Positions 36,537 to 44,817 of a stretch of 64,000 nt of DNA are shown one piece after another. The stretch covers positions 1 to 64,000 of the forward strand of contig CAMWJF010000002.1 of NCBI GenBank assembly GCA_947174505.1. The letters are read 5' to 3'. The notes beneath the pieces are model-generated. The model did not search any database. It was given only the letters and a program-made list of their open reading frames with translations, and had not been told where the DNA came from. Every line of letters starts with the position of its first letter. Position 1 is the stretch's first letter. The position numbers and the translations under genes were made by a program. Source of the DNA: an uncultured Lachnospiraceae bacterium (GTDB taxonomy: Bacteria; Bacillota; Clostridia; Lachnospirales; Lachnospiraceae).

Positions 36537-37442
36537 ATGGGCAAAAAAGCCAATTTTAAGAGAGAGTACACACAAATGCTCCAGGCGCATGATTGCAGGG
36601 GGCAAAGCAAACATGCTGCTAAGATGGAAAATCTAAAAGCAGCAAAAGAAAACAATACTCCATATCAACCTGTGCGTGGTATCTACAGCACAGCGACACT
36701 GGACACCTATAAAAAAGCGTGTTCACAGTTCAGCAATTTTCTAAGGGAAACACATCCAGAAGTCAAAAGATTCCGTGATGGACAACAGTATATTGCAGAA
36801 TGGCTTACATCAATGGAAAATTCTCACAGTGCATGGACACTTACAACATATGCAGAAGGTGTATGTTGTGCCTATTCTATCCAGAAATCAGACATTGATT
36901 TTAAATTCCCACAAAGAAAAAGAGAAAACATTATACGTTCAAGAGATAAACTTTCCCAAAGGGATTCTGCTCCCAAATATGCGGATGCAAAGCTGTTTTG
37001 TACAGCCACAGGTGCCCGCAGAGGTGGAATAACTAAGGTAAGGAAAGAAGATATCCGACAGCGTGACGATGGTACTTATGAAGTTTTTTTCAGGGAAAAG
37101 AACAATATGTGTGGATGGAGACAGGTGCTTCCAGAATATCAAGAAGAAGTTTTAAGGATTTTTAGAGAAAGCCCTGGATATAAAATGCCTAACGGCGAAA
37201 TAAGGCTGTTCCCCAAATCTGCACTTCCACAAGAATTACACAGTTGCCGTGCAGAATATTGTTGCAGGCTGTATGAGTATTATGAAAATCAAAATACCTT
37301 TAGTACAGGTGAAATTTACTATTGCAGAGGCAATATGAAAGGACTGTCTTTTGATAAAGGCATCCTTGCCGAATGTTCAAAGCAAATGTTCCATAGCAGA
37401 CTGGACGTAATCGTTTCTAATTATCTGTATATGTTCAAATAG
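36537..37442 (+). CDS. Divergent tyrosine recombinase/integrase-like protein
   Basis: A 301-aa protein with an N-terminal SAM-like/core-binding region ('STATLDTYKKACSQFSNFLRE') and a compact catalytic domain: Arg in 'TATGARRGGITKV', 'LHSCRAEYC' (HxxR-like), 'MFHSRLDVIVSNYLYMF' (His and Tyr at 10-residue distance). The catalytic box sequences are divergent from the three right-end recombinases. ATG 36537 is preceded by AAAGGAGG at 8 nt. First gene of the plus-strand module leading to SSB and RadC; may be a replication- or integration-related recombinase. Confidence 0.65.
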   Translation: MGKKANFKREYTQMLQAHDCRGQSKHAAKMENLKAAKENNTPYQPVRGIYSTATLDTYKKACSQFSNFLRETHPEVKRFRDGQQYIAEWLTSMENSHSAWTLTTYAEGVCCAYSIQKSDIDFKFPQRKRENIIRSRDKLSQRDSAPKYADAKLFCTATGARRGGITKVRKEDIRQRDDGTYEVFFREKNNMCGWRQVLPEYQEEVLRIFRESPGYKMPNGEIRLFPKSALPQELHSCRAEYCCRLYEYYENQNTFSTGEIYYCRGNMKGLSFDKGILAECSKQMFHSRLDVIVSNYLYMFK

Positions 37443-37482
37443 CAAGTAATAATCTCTGTAATCTAAAGGAAAGGAGGTAGAA

Positions 37483-37863
37483 ATGGCAAAGACATCTTTG
37501 TCTGAACTTCAAATCAACAGAGTGAATGAACTTGCTTTTGATATATGGAATCTAATATTGGCAATTCAGCCAGAAGAAAATGAAATCCCAGAATTTCTAA
37601 AGAATGTAAATAAGAAAGCAGAGTATGCCATGAAAAATGCCATAGCATTAGCCTTACGCATAATTTACATTCCAGATTCCACATATGCTGACGATTTTGA
37701 AGCCTTGATATTTTTCCTGGCAGTCAGATATGAGTATTACAGGCAACAGATATTATCAGGAACCACAAACAGATTCGTAGGAAGACTTTTTGCTGAATTA
37801 GGCAGTGCATTCCTGCGAATACATGAAATGGAAACTGAAAAACTTATTCACTCAAAAAAATAA
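37483..37863 (+). CDS. Hypothetical protein, 126 aa
   Basis: Real gene by context: AAAGGAGG ribosome-binding site, AT-rich codon use like neighbours, 40 bp after the recombinase gene and 21 bp before the DUF5688 gene. Sequence is helical and charged, no recognised domain. Part of the plus-strand module. Confidence 0.6.
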   Translation: MAKTSLSELQINRVNELAFDIWNLILAIQPEENEIPEFLKNVNKKAEYAMKNAIALALRIIYIPDSTYADDFEALIFFLAVRYEYYRQQILSGTTNRFVGRLFAELGSAFLRIHEMETEKLIHSKK

Positions 37864-37884
37864 AATAAAGAAAGGCGAAGGAAG

Positions 37885-39419
37885 ATGGATAAATTAAGTT
37901 TAGCGGCAAATGAAATTGTACGTTCTGTACAGAAAAGGCTTGGAGATGAATATAAAGTCAAACTCCAAAACGTACCCAAAAATAACAATCTGATGCTAAC
38001 AGGAATTATCATACAGAAAGATGGAAAAAATCTTCTCCCCACCATCTATATAGATGAGGAAATAGATAAGTATCTTATGAATCTGTGTTCGCTGGAAAGC
38101 ATTACAAATAAGATTATCAAAAAATATTTCCAATGTGACCAAAGTGAAGATTATGGTGTATCTTCGTTCACGGATTTTAATTGGGCAAAAGGCAGGCTTA
38201 TCTGCTATCTGGTAAACACTTCATTAAATTCAAATCTTTTGAAGGATATCCCCTCTATTCCCTTTTTCGACTTATCAGTAGTTTTTCGTGTAACCTTAGA
38301 ACCGCAGCCTGGTGAGGGCATTCCATCCATTCTTGTTACAAATAAACATTTGAAGGTGTGGGGAATAGACAAAGAAACACTTTATGAGGTTGCTAAGGAG
38401 AACACGCCGAAGCTACTGCCTGTTAATATGGTAAAACTTAGTGAAGTGGCTAAGAATGTGATGTTGGAAAATAACATGATTCCTAAAGAACCAGAGGAGC
38501 TGGACATCCCAGATATAAATATGTACGCTCTTACCAATCAGAAGTATTGGTTAGGAAGTTACTGTATCAATTACCCTGGTATATTATCTGCTCTTGCAGA
38601 AGAAGAAAATGCCAATCTGTACATACTTCCTTCCTCAATTCATGAAAGTGCGACCCGTTTCGCCGCATAAATTAACAAAGGGCGAGGGTTGCAATTAGTT
38701 ATTCTAGTTGTAACAACAACTTATTTTCCGAGAGGTGGAATGACGGGGTAACGCCTTGAAACGCCTCCTTTGATACTCCGAATAGCGCCTTACAGTTGCA
38801 TATGTAAGGGGTTATAAGCTCGGTGAAGTCGGCTGAGAGCCATCCTAACGTGTAATGACGAGGAAATGCGAACCAGAGGTGGTCGAGTGGATGATAGGCC
38901 GGAAGTCTATAAAATATCTATGGCGAGAATGTTGTCTATACAGGGACAACTGGCGAACTCTTGAATGAAAGGGTCTAAAGTATCGGGTATGCAGAAATGC
39001 ATATATGACGTAGCGTCAGGTAAGTGTGGGTGAGTAAAACATTCGTTATGAAAATCCATTGCTAAGCTGATTAGTGAAGGATTGTGGAACGAAAAAGCGC
39101 TGAAAAAGACCAATGGTTATCGAGTTCTAGTCGGTAATGCCATTATTGAGTAAATAGGTTTAATTTGATGGAGCGCCGTATGAGGTGAAAGTCTCACGTA
39201 CGGTGCGGAGCGGGGGAAAAGGTGGAAAGTAGAGGAATACTTCTACTCAAACCTTACCTATCGCTATCTATTATTACTCCTGATTTAAGCGGCACTTCTC
39301 TGGAAAAATTAAAAGACACTGTTTATCAAGTCAATAAGACTTCACTTCCAGAAGAACAGCTTCTGTCATATAGCGTCTATTATTTCTCACGGGAAACCCA
39401 AGAAATCACACAATTATAA
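37885..39419 (+). CDS. DUF5688 family protein, interrupted by a group II intron
   Basis: Exon 1 is 37885..38647 (763 nt) and exon 2 is 39268..39419 (152 nt); together 915 nt, 304 aa. Exon 1 ends '...NLYILPSSIHE', and exon 2 continues 'TIITPDLSGTSLEKLKDTVYQVNKTSLPEEQLL', which matches the expected C-terminus of DUF5688 proteins (SSIHE followed by a hydrophobic stretch and PD). Without splicing, translation ends after 261 aa with a short foreign tail (SATRFAA). DUF5688 proteins are common in Lachnospiraceae mobile elements; their function is unknown. SSB begins 11 bp downstream. Confidence 0.85.
38648..39267 (+). ncRNA. ORF-less group II intron (620 nt)
   Basis: The 5' end is GTGCGACCC, the GUGYG consensus. 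Domain V is recognisable at about 39171..39208 (GCCGTATGAG, GAAA tetraloop at 39187..39190, CTCACGTACGGT), and a domain VI-like stem with AAGGT/ACCTT follows, with a candidate branch adenosine at 39260, 7 nt before the 3' end CTAT (39267). No reverse transcriptase/maturase is encoded in domain IV. Splice positions were set by restoration of the DUF5688 frame (763 + 152 = 915 nt). It must splice alone or use a maturase supplied in trans. Confidence 0.9.
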
Positions 39420-39430
39420 GGAGGATAGCC

Positions 39431-39811
39431 ATGAACAATGTAATTTTAAGAGGCAGATTAACAGCAGACCCAGAGGTGCGTATCACACAGGACGAAAAAC
39501 CCACCACGATTGCAAGGTTTTCACTTGCAGTCCAGGACAGGACAAAGAGAGACGATAATGGTAATTATCCCGCTGACTTCATTAAGATAGTCGCTTTTAA
39601 CTCCATTGCGAATAATATTTCACAATTTACCTCAAAGGGAAGTGAAATAATTGTTATGGGGCGCTTACATACTTATTCATACAAGAATAAGAATGAACAG
39701 ACAGTCTACATGACGGAAGTAATCACAGAGAAGCTGGAATTTGTGGCAAACTGCCGCAAAACAGAAATAGAGATTCCTGATATCCCTGATGAAGAACTTC
39801 CATTTCGATAG
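39431..39811 (+). CDS. ssb: Single-stranded DNA-binding protein
   Basis: A 126-aa OB-fold SSB: 'MNNVILRGRLTADPEVR', 'TIARFSLAVQDR', 'DFIKIVAFNSIANNISQFTSKGSEIIVMGRLHTYSY', then the acidic C-terminal peptide 'DIPDEELPFR', close to the usual DDDIPF tip that recruits partner proteins but with one extra terminal Arg. AAGGAGG ribosome-binding site. Typical of elements that pass through a single-stranded intermediate or replicate. Confidence 0.9.
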   Translation: MNNVILRGRLTADPEVRITQDEKPTTIARFSLAVQDRTKRDDNGNYPADFIKIVAFNSIANNISQFTSKGSEIIVMGRLHTYSYKNKNEQTVYMTEVITEKLEFVANCRKTEIEIPDIPDEELPFR

Positions 39812-39823
39812 GGGGTATAGACA

Positions 39824-40102
39824 ATGCTACAAGGAACAATCATCTACAATGAGCAGGAACGAAGTGGTAAATATGAATGGAATGGGATTCCTACATATAT
39901 GACCTGCGGATTCAGAGAAACGTTTGGTGATGAAGCTGACGAAATTTTAGTCGCTTCCATTGCCATTATCCTGAAGAACCATCCTGCTGATGCTGATTAC
40001 TTCCAGACTTTTAGATATAAATATCCTGATGGAGAAGAAATTAAGTTCTGGGTAATCAACGATATAGACCACATCACCGCATTGCTCCCATCTGAATATT
40101 AA
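39824..40102 (+). CDS. Hypothetical small protein (possibly DUF960-like)
   Basis: A 92-aa protein; 'PTYMTCGFRETFGDEADEILVASIAIILKN...DYFQTFRYKY' resembles the ordering of DUF960 proteins (Y-x-T-x-G, then D-Y-x-Q-x-F) but similarity is weak. AGGGGG ribosome-binding site, 12 bp after ssb, so probably translated from the same mRNA. Function unknown. Confidence 0.5.
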   Translation: MLQGTIIYNEQERSGKYEWNGIPTYMTCGFRETFGDEADEILVASIAIILKNHPADADYFQTFRYKYPDGEEIKFWVINDIDHITALLPSEY

Positions 40103-40117
40103 GGAAGGGGGACGTCT

Positions 40118-40588
40118 ATGAAATGGTTTTCGGAAGTCAGCAGCATCGACAATCTACGCAATATCTATAAAAAGCTCTTAGTCAGATATCACCCTGACAA
40201 CAATCCAGATTCAGATACTACCCACATAATGCAGGAAATCAATTTAGAGTATGACCAGCTTTTAAAGCAATTTCAGCAATCTTCTGATTATAAGGAAACA
40301 GTTTCAGAAGATGAATTGAAATCTGTGCTAAATGAAGTTGTAAAGCTGAAAGCCAACATTACGATTGAGTTGATTGGAACATGGATATGGATTAAGGGAG
40401 ATACCTACCCCATCAAAACAAGATTAAAGGAACTAGGATTCAGATGGGCATCTAAGAAAGGTATGTGGTGCTGGGGTACAATGGCGCATAGCTGCCGCAA
40501 AACAATGGATATGTCATACATAAGGCATAAGTATGGCTCCACGGTATACAGCAGGGAACAGCAAAATGACCCTGTGTACATCAACTAA
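40118..40588 (+). CDS. J-domain protein
   Basis: A 156-aa protein with an N-terminal J domain: 'IDNLRNIYKKLLVRYHPDNNPDSDTTHIMQEINLEYDQLL', including the HPD tripeptide that stimulates DnaK ATPase. The C-terminal half ('LELIGTWIWIKGDTYPIKTRLKELGFRWASKKGMWCWG'-type segment) is a motif seen in phage and element J proteins, with no zinc fingers. AAGGAAGGGGG ribosome-binding site. Confidence 0.85.
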   Translation: MKWFSEVSSIDNLRNIYKKLLVRYHPDNNPDSDTTHIMQEINLEYDQLLKQFQQSSDYKETVSEDELKSVLNEVVKLKANITIELIGTWIWIKGDTYPIKTRLKELGFRWASKKGMWCWGTMAHSCRKTMDMSYIRHKYGSTVYSREQQNDPVYIN

Positions 40589-40635
40589 AAACTGAATATG
40601 GAACTAATCTAAGCAAACGAAGGAGGAAAATGATT

Positions 40636-42180
40636 ATGATTAGAACGACCTTGAACTGGACAGTTAAGAACCTCAAAACAATGTATGATGAAAAAGATAC
40701 ATTATCTTTTGACCACCCCATCCAGAGGCAATCTTCGCAATGGGACAACGAACAGCAGAGCCTACTTATCCACAGTATGCTTGCAAATTTCCCTGTTCCC
40801 TCTGTGTATGTTCACAAAATGGAAAGCGTCGAATCTGACGGTAAAGGGAAACACACATACAGCTACTCTGTTTTGGACGGCAAACAGCGTATGACGACTG
40901 TTTTCAGTTTCATCAATGGAGAATTTTCTTTATCTGAAAATATCCCTGATGTGGAGATTGAAGGCGAAGTTTATGAAATCGCTGGGCGATACTTTGAAGA
41001 TTTGGATGAAGATGTACAGCAGGAAATCCTGCGATTCAAATTCAACATCCAGTCGTTTGAAGATGTAACAGACGAAGTAATTGAAGATATTTTCTTCAGG
41101 TTGAACAATTCCACTCCCTTGACGAAACCACAGAAATCGAGGCCCTTGATGGGTGTGGAAAACAGTATCTTCGTCAATGAAATTCTTGCAGGAAGATTTT
41201 TCAGGGAAAAATGCTGCTTTACACCAAAACAGCTCAAGAACTCAGACGATATGTGTACGCTGCTCCAGAGCATGATGTTGCTGGATAGCAAATATCGCGG
41301 TTATGAGTATACTACTATCGCAGCCGATGTCGTTTCCCTCCAGTACAGCAAGTACATCAATGGGAATTATCCTACTGAGTGCAAGGACAGGCTTAAAAAA
41401 ATCATCGGCTTCTTGGATAATGTTTTCTACATGAAGGACAAGAACCTGAAGAAAGTCAATATCCCCATCCTTTTCCTTATCGCGGACGAAGCACTGGAGC
41501 AGTCAGTTACAGGCATAAATTTCCGCAGGTGGTTCACGCATTTCTTTGAGAACTGCAAGGAAGAATATGGACAGTATTGCTCTAGTGGCTCTGTAAAGAA
41601 GGAAAAGACATTAGGCAGAATCAATGTCATGCAGGAAAGTTTTCGCAGCTACTTTAAGATACAGGAAACCAGCGAATCCTCTAAAGGAGAAGCTGATGAA
41701 TCCACAGGAAGTGTTACCGACACAACCTTTCCCGCAGAGATTGACACTGGAACAGACAACCTTTCCGAAGCAGAACCTACAGACGGCAGTACCGCCGAAC
41801 AGGAACCTGTTAAAGAATCTGATGTCGAATCACAGGAATCAGAAGCAGGCGTTGATACACAAGAGCTTGACAGCGAATCAGCGCAAAAATCTGATGAAGA
41901 ATCTTCAGAAGATATGGAAATCCCTGAAAAACATGAATTTACTGAAACTGCGGACAACTCCGCAGTACAGGAAACTGATGATGCAGAGGACACCACGGAG
42001 CAGGATTCGGAAGAATACGCTGAACAGGAAGGAGCTGACGGAAATGATGATTCAAATTTTGAAGATGCTCCTACTACAGAAGATGTTGACGGCGAAGTAT
42101 CAAGCGGGCGCGAAGGTTTTGCCGTAAACAACAGTTTTTTTGGCACAATGGCCGCTAAGTTCCACAGCTTAGTTGTGTAA
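40636..42180 (+). CDS. DUF262 (ParB/Srx-fold) protein with acidic tail
   Basis: A 514-aa protein. The N-terminal 120 residues have the DUF262 signature 'IQRQSSQWDNEQQSLLIHSMLANFPVPSVYV' and 'YSVLDGKQRMTTVFSFI', as in the GmrS part of GmrSD and in other NTPase/nuclease-like proteins; no HNH (DUF1524) half is present. About residues 345-500 are an acidic, Ser/Thr/Glu-rich disordered tail. ATG 40636 is chosen for spacing from AAGGAGG; 40630 is possible. Followed by an intrinsic terminator. Confidence 0.8.
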   Translation: MIRTTLNWTVKNLKTMYDEKDTLSFDHPIQRQSSQWDNEQQSLLIHSMLANFPVPSVYVHKMESVESDGKGKHTYSYSVLDGKQRMTTVFSFINGEFSLSENIPDVEIEGEVYEIAGRYFEDLDEDVQQEILRFKFNIQSFEDVTDEVIEDIFFRLNNSTPLTKPQKSRPLMGVENSIFVNEILAGRFFREKCCFTPKQLKNSDDMCTLLQSMMLLDSKYRGYEYTTIAADVVSLQYSKYINGNYPTECKDRLKKIIGFLDNVFYMKDKNLKKVNIPILFLIADEALEQSVTGINFRRWFTHFFENCKEEYGQYCSSGSVKKEKTLGRINVMQESFRSYFKIQETSESSKGEADESTGSVTDTTFPAEIDTGTDNLSEAEPTDGSTAEQEPVKESDVESQESEAGVDTQELDSESAQKSDEESSEDMEIPEKHEFTETADNSAVQETDDAEDTTEQDSEEYAEQEGADGNDDSNFEDAPTTEDVDGEVSSGREGFAVNNSFFGTMAAKFHSLVV

Positions 42181-42196
42181 TACCATAATTATATCT

Positions 42197-42226
42197 GAGG
42201 GCAGTTTTTTTATCTGCCCTCTTTTT
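42197..42226 (+). terminator. Intrinsic terminator after the DUF262 gene
   Basis: GAGGGCAG / CTGCCCTC stem with a T-rich 9-nt loop followed by TTTTT; lies between the DUF262 and RadC genes. Confidence 0.85.
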
Positions 42227-42242
42227 GAAAGGAGATTCCATA

Positions 42243-42710
42243 ATGAGGATAAATACATATTCGACACATATTAATCAGGATGGGCAAAATATCTTGGTAA
42301 AAGAAAGCACTGTAAATTATACAAGTGTCAAGATGCTTTCTTCGCCAGAGAAAATTGTTGAAATTATGCAAGAAGTCTTTAACCTCAACAAATTCAGTGA
42401 GGAATATGTCTACATGATAGCCCTGAACAGTAAATGTTCACCCATAGGATTTTTCCAAGTGAGCCACGGGACTGTATATACAAGTCTATTGCAACCACGG
42501 GAAGTTCTCATAAGGGCCTTGCTTGTAGGAGCAACAGGAATCATCATCTGTCATAACCACCCAAGCGGATATCCAATTCCAAGTGAAATGGATATAAAAG
42601 TAACAGCCAAGCTAAAGGAAGCGTGTGAACTAATTGGCGTTATCTTATACGACCATATAATTATTGGTAACGATTCCTATCTGAGCTTTCAAGAAGCAAA
42701 GTTATTATAA
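42243..42710 (+). CDS. RadC-like JAB-domain protein
   Basis: A 155-aa protein equal to the JAB/MPN core of RadC: 'EEYVYMIALNSKCSPIGFFQVSHGT', 'REVLIRALLVGATGIIICHNHPSGYPIPSEMDIKVTAKL' with the HxH-x7-S-x2-D metal-binding motif (HNHPSG...EMD). The N-terminal HhH part of chromosomal RadC is absent, as usual for element-borne copies. ATG 42243 follows AAAGGAG. Of interest because classical Tn554 targets the chromosomal radC gene; this element instead carries a radC-like gene. Confidence 0.9.
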   Translation: MRINTYSTHINQDGQNILVKESTVNYTSVKMLSSPEKIVEIMQEVFNLNKFSEEYVYMIALNSKCSPIGFFQVSHGTVYTSLLQPREVLIRALLVGATGIIICHNHPSGYPIPSEMDIKVTAKLKEACELIGVILYDHIIIGNDSYLSFQEAKLL

Positions 42711-42720
42711 GTCATTACGC

Positions 42721-43362
42721 TTATTGTTCTGCTTTTAGTCTGTTATACTCTGCTTTCAATTCCTGTACTCTTTTGTATTTTTCAAATACTAATTTTTCCA
42801 TCCCATTTATATCAAGTGATACAAAGTCACGATGGATATAGCGCTGCCCTAAAAAAGAAAACATTGCTTGTGCTGGTTCTAAGGCTTTTTCATGGAAGTT
42901 TTCATTTACCATTCCGCTATCATATAAGTCATCTATCAGAACAGCAAATTTATCATCTGCGCCAAGAATAAGGTCTTTTATCCCTTTAAGCACTTTTGCT
43001 TCAAGCGCATCAAAATTATGGATATCACCTTTATCCAACAGTATTTTTGCTTCTTTATACTTAGGGCTTTCCTTTACTTTGCTGGTTTCCTCAACAGGAT
43101 AAAACAAACCTAGCATCTCAATCAAGTCGTTAAAGATATAGTCGTAATGTGTTAACATGCCTTTGCCTACACCTGTACGCTTCATAAGTTGTGTCTGGGA
43201 CAAAGGAATATTGTTAGCTACCATCCTGTCAAGTTCTTTTATCAATTTGACTTCATTTGTTTGTACTTCCAGTGTTTCTTCCTGGTACACATCATCTTCA
43301 TTGTAATGTGTCTTTCTTGTTATATCATCCAGAATTTCTGGTGTTCTGAACATCACAGTCAT
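42721..43362 (-). CDS. Hypothetical HTH-containing protein, 213 aa
   Basis: A minus-strand gene convergent with radC and divergent from tnpA. 'NIPLSQTQLMKRTGVGKGMLTHYDYIFNDLIEML' looks like a helix-turn-helix; the C-terminus ('VFEKYKRVQELKAEYNRLKAE') is coiled-coil. ATG has GGGGGTGAAC upstream. Its position 260 bp from tnpA, reading away, suggests a regulator of transposition, but the family was not recognised. Confidence 0.6.
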   Translation of the reverse strand: MTVMFRTPEILDDITRKTHYNEDDVYQEETLEVQTNEVKLIKELDRMVANNIPLSQTQLMKRTGVGKGMLTHYDYIFNDLIEMLGLFYPVEETSKVKESPKYKEAKILLDKGDIHNFDALEAKVLKGIKDLILGADDKFAVLIDDLYDSGMVNENFHEKALEPAQAMFSFLGQRYIHRDFVSLDINGMEKLVFEKYKRVQELKAEYNRLKAEQ

Positions 43363-43620
43363 ATGTTCACCCCCAATAATGTCAAGATACCACAAACACT
43401 GACCGCAGGCAATTATTTTTTGTAACTATTGGCATACACCGCTGTATTTCAACAAGAAACTATATCTATTGAAATACACTTGTGTATTTATACAAGATAT
43501 TGTGTTTTATGCTGCCTGTTTTTTCAAAGCACTTGAAGCCGTGGCAAAATTCATAAAACGCGATATCGTAAAATTAGAATTTTTAATCAAGCATTTTTAT
43601 GAGAAAGGAGGTACTCAGAT

Positions 43621-44817
43621 ATGGAAATGCACAAATGTGAAACAAAATCAGGAAAAACATTCTTTATGCCTATAGACAATGATGGCAAGGTTATTGAACC
43701 AGTATTTTTATATCTGAAACACCTCGCTATCAATAACAGCAGTAAAAATACAATTCGCCAGAACTGCCTTAACCTGTTAGCGTTTTGGCAGTATCTTAAA
43801 GACAATGACTTTGACTACATAGAATTTGTCGGAAAGAAAAGCGAAACCTGCAAAGGCGCCTATGAAAACCTGGTGGATTACAAATTACACCTGCTATATC
43901 CCACGTTGGGAGATAACATCATTCCTATCGGGGGATTAGTTCCCGTCAGGAAGGAAAGCACCGTAAACCAGATGCTTTCATCTGTAGTAAGTTTTTACAG
44001 GTTTCTTTCTGATTCTGATATTGTAGGAACGCTACCTGTGATACAACAGATGAACAATTTACAGCATACGCACAGCATGTTAAGCCAGATGTTCATGAAA
44101 AAGAAAAAGGCAGTAAAAAGTCTCTTAACATCCAAAGTGCCAGAAGAAGAACTCAGGTATATATCAGAAGAAGAATTTGATAAATGCTGGGATGCCTGCA
44201 CTTCCAGAAGGAATAGGATTATCATAGGGCTTATGTTCTATGGCGGATTTCGCGTCTCTGAGGTCGTTGGTGTCAACTTAGAAGACTTAAGAGATATCGC
44301 TAATAACGTAATACATATTACACGCAGAGATGACCATGATAACACTGATGCAGCAGTCAAATATGATTCTGTCGGGCCTGTTGTAATTACAAACAGGCTG
44401 AGAGATGAGATTGTTGACTATCTAAATGAAGATTTAAAGGATGTTGATACAAATTACCTGATTATAAATTTTAAAGGTGAAAATCCTGGCAGTGCCATGA
44501 AAACAGATACTATAAGGAAAATGATTAAAAGGCTTGGGAAAAAAGTTGGCATATCTGACTTACACCCGCATGCCTTCAGGCATGGATGCGCCATGAGGAT
44601 GTTAAGAGCAGATATAGATATGATGAAAATAAGCAATGTGCTTCGCCATAAAAATATCCAGACAACAGCAGAAACTTATGCAAAATATGACCTGTCCGAC
44701 AAGATAAGGGTACAGAAAGAGCTTTCTGAAAAGCTGAATGAGGATTTTGCACCACTGGATATTGATTTTAAGGCATTGGCAGAGGCATTAAGAGAGGATG
44801 ATGATGATAATGAATAA
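43621..44817 (+). CDS. tnpA: Tyrosine recombinase TnpA-like
   Basis: A 398-aa tyrosine recombinase: catalytic Arg in 'MFYGGFRVSEVVGV', HxxR in 'HPHAFRHGCAMRML', and 'VLRHKNIQTTAETYAKYDL' with the third His and nucleophile Tyr. The N-terminal 140 residues are a core-binding domain. Acidic C-terminus (REDDDDNE) overlaps the start of the next recombinase. AAAGGAGG ribosome-binding site. Matches TnpA of Tn554-type elements in size and order. Confidence 0.9.
   Translation: MEMHKCETKSGKTFFMPIDNDGKVIEPVFLYLKHLAINNSSKNTIRQNCLNLLAFWQYLKDNDFDYIEFVGKKSETCKGAYENLVDYKLHLLYPTLGDNIIPIGGLVPVRKESTVNQMLSSVVSFYRFLSDSDIVGTLPVIQQMNNLQHTHSMLSQMFMKKKKAVKSLLTSKVPEEELRYISEEEFDKCWDACTSRRNRIIIGLMFYGGFRVSEVVGVNLEDLRDIANNVIHITRRDDHDNTDAAVKYDSVGPVVITNRLRDEIVDYLNEDLKDVDTNYLIINFKGENPGSAMKTDTIRKMIKRLGKKVGISDLHPHAFRHGCAMRMLRADIDMMKISNVLRHKNIQTTAETYAKYDLSDKIRVQKELSEKLNEDFAPLDIDFKALAEALREDDDDNE

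Noticed and set aside
39222-39419. Independent 65-codon gene
   Set aside because: The GTG start lies within the group II intron domain VI; the true content is exon 2 of the DUF5688 gene.
41649-42146. 165-codon serine-rich minus-strand frame
   Set aside because: Mirror of the acidic low-complexity tail of the DUF262 protein; composition is an artefact of the opposite strand.
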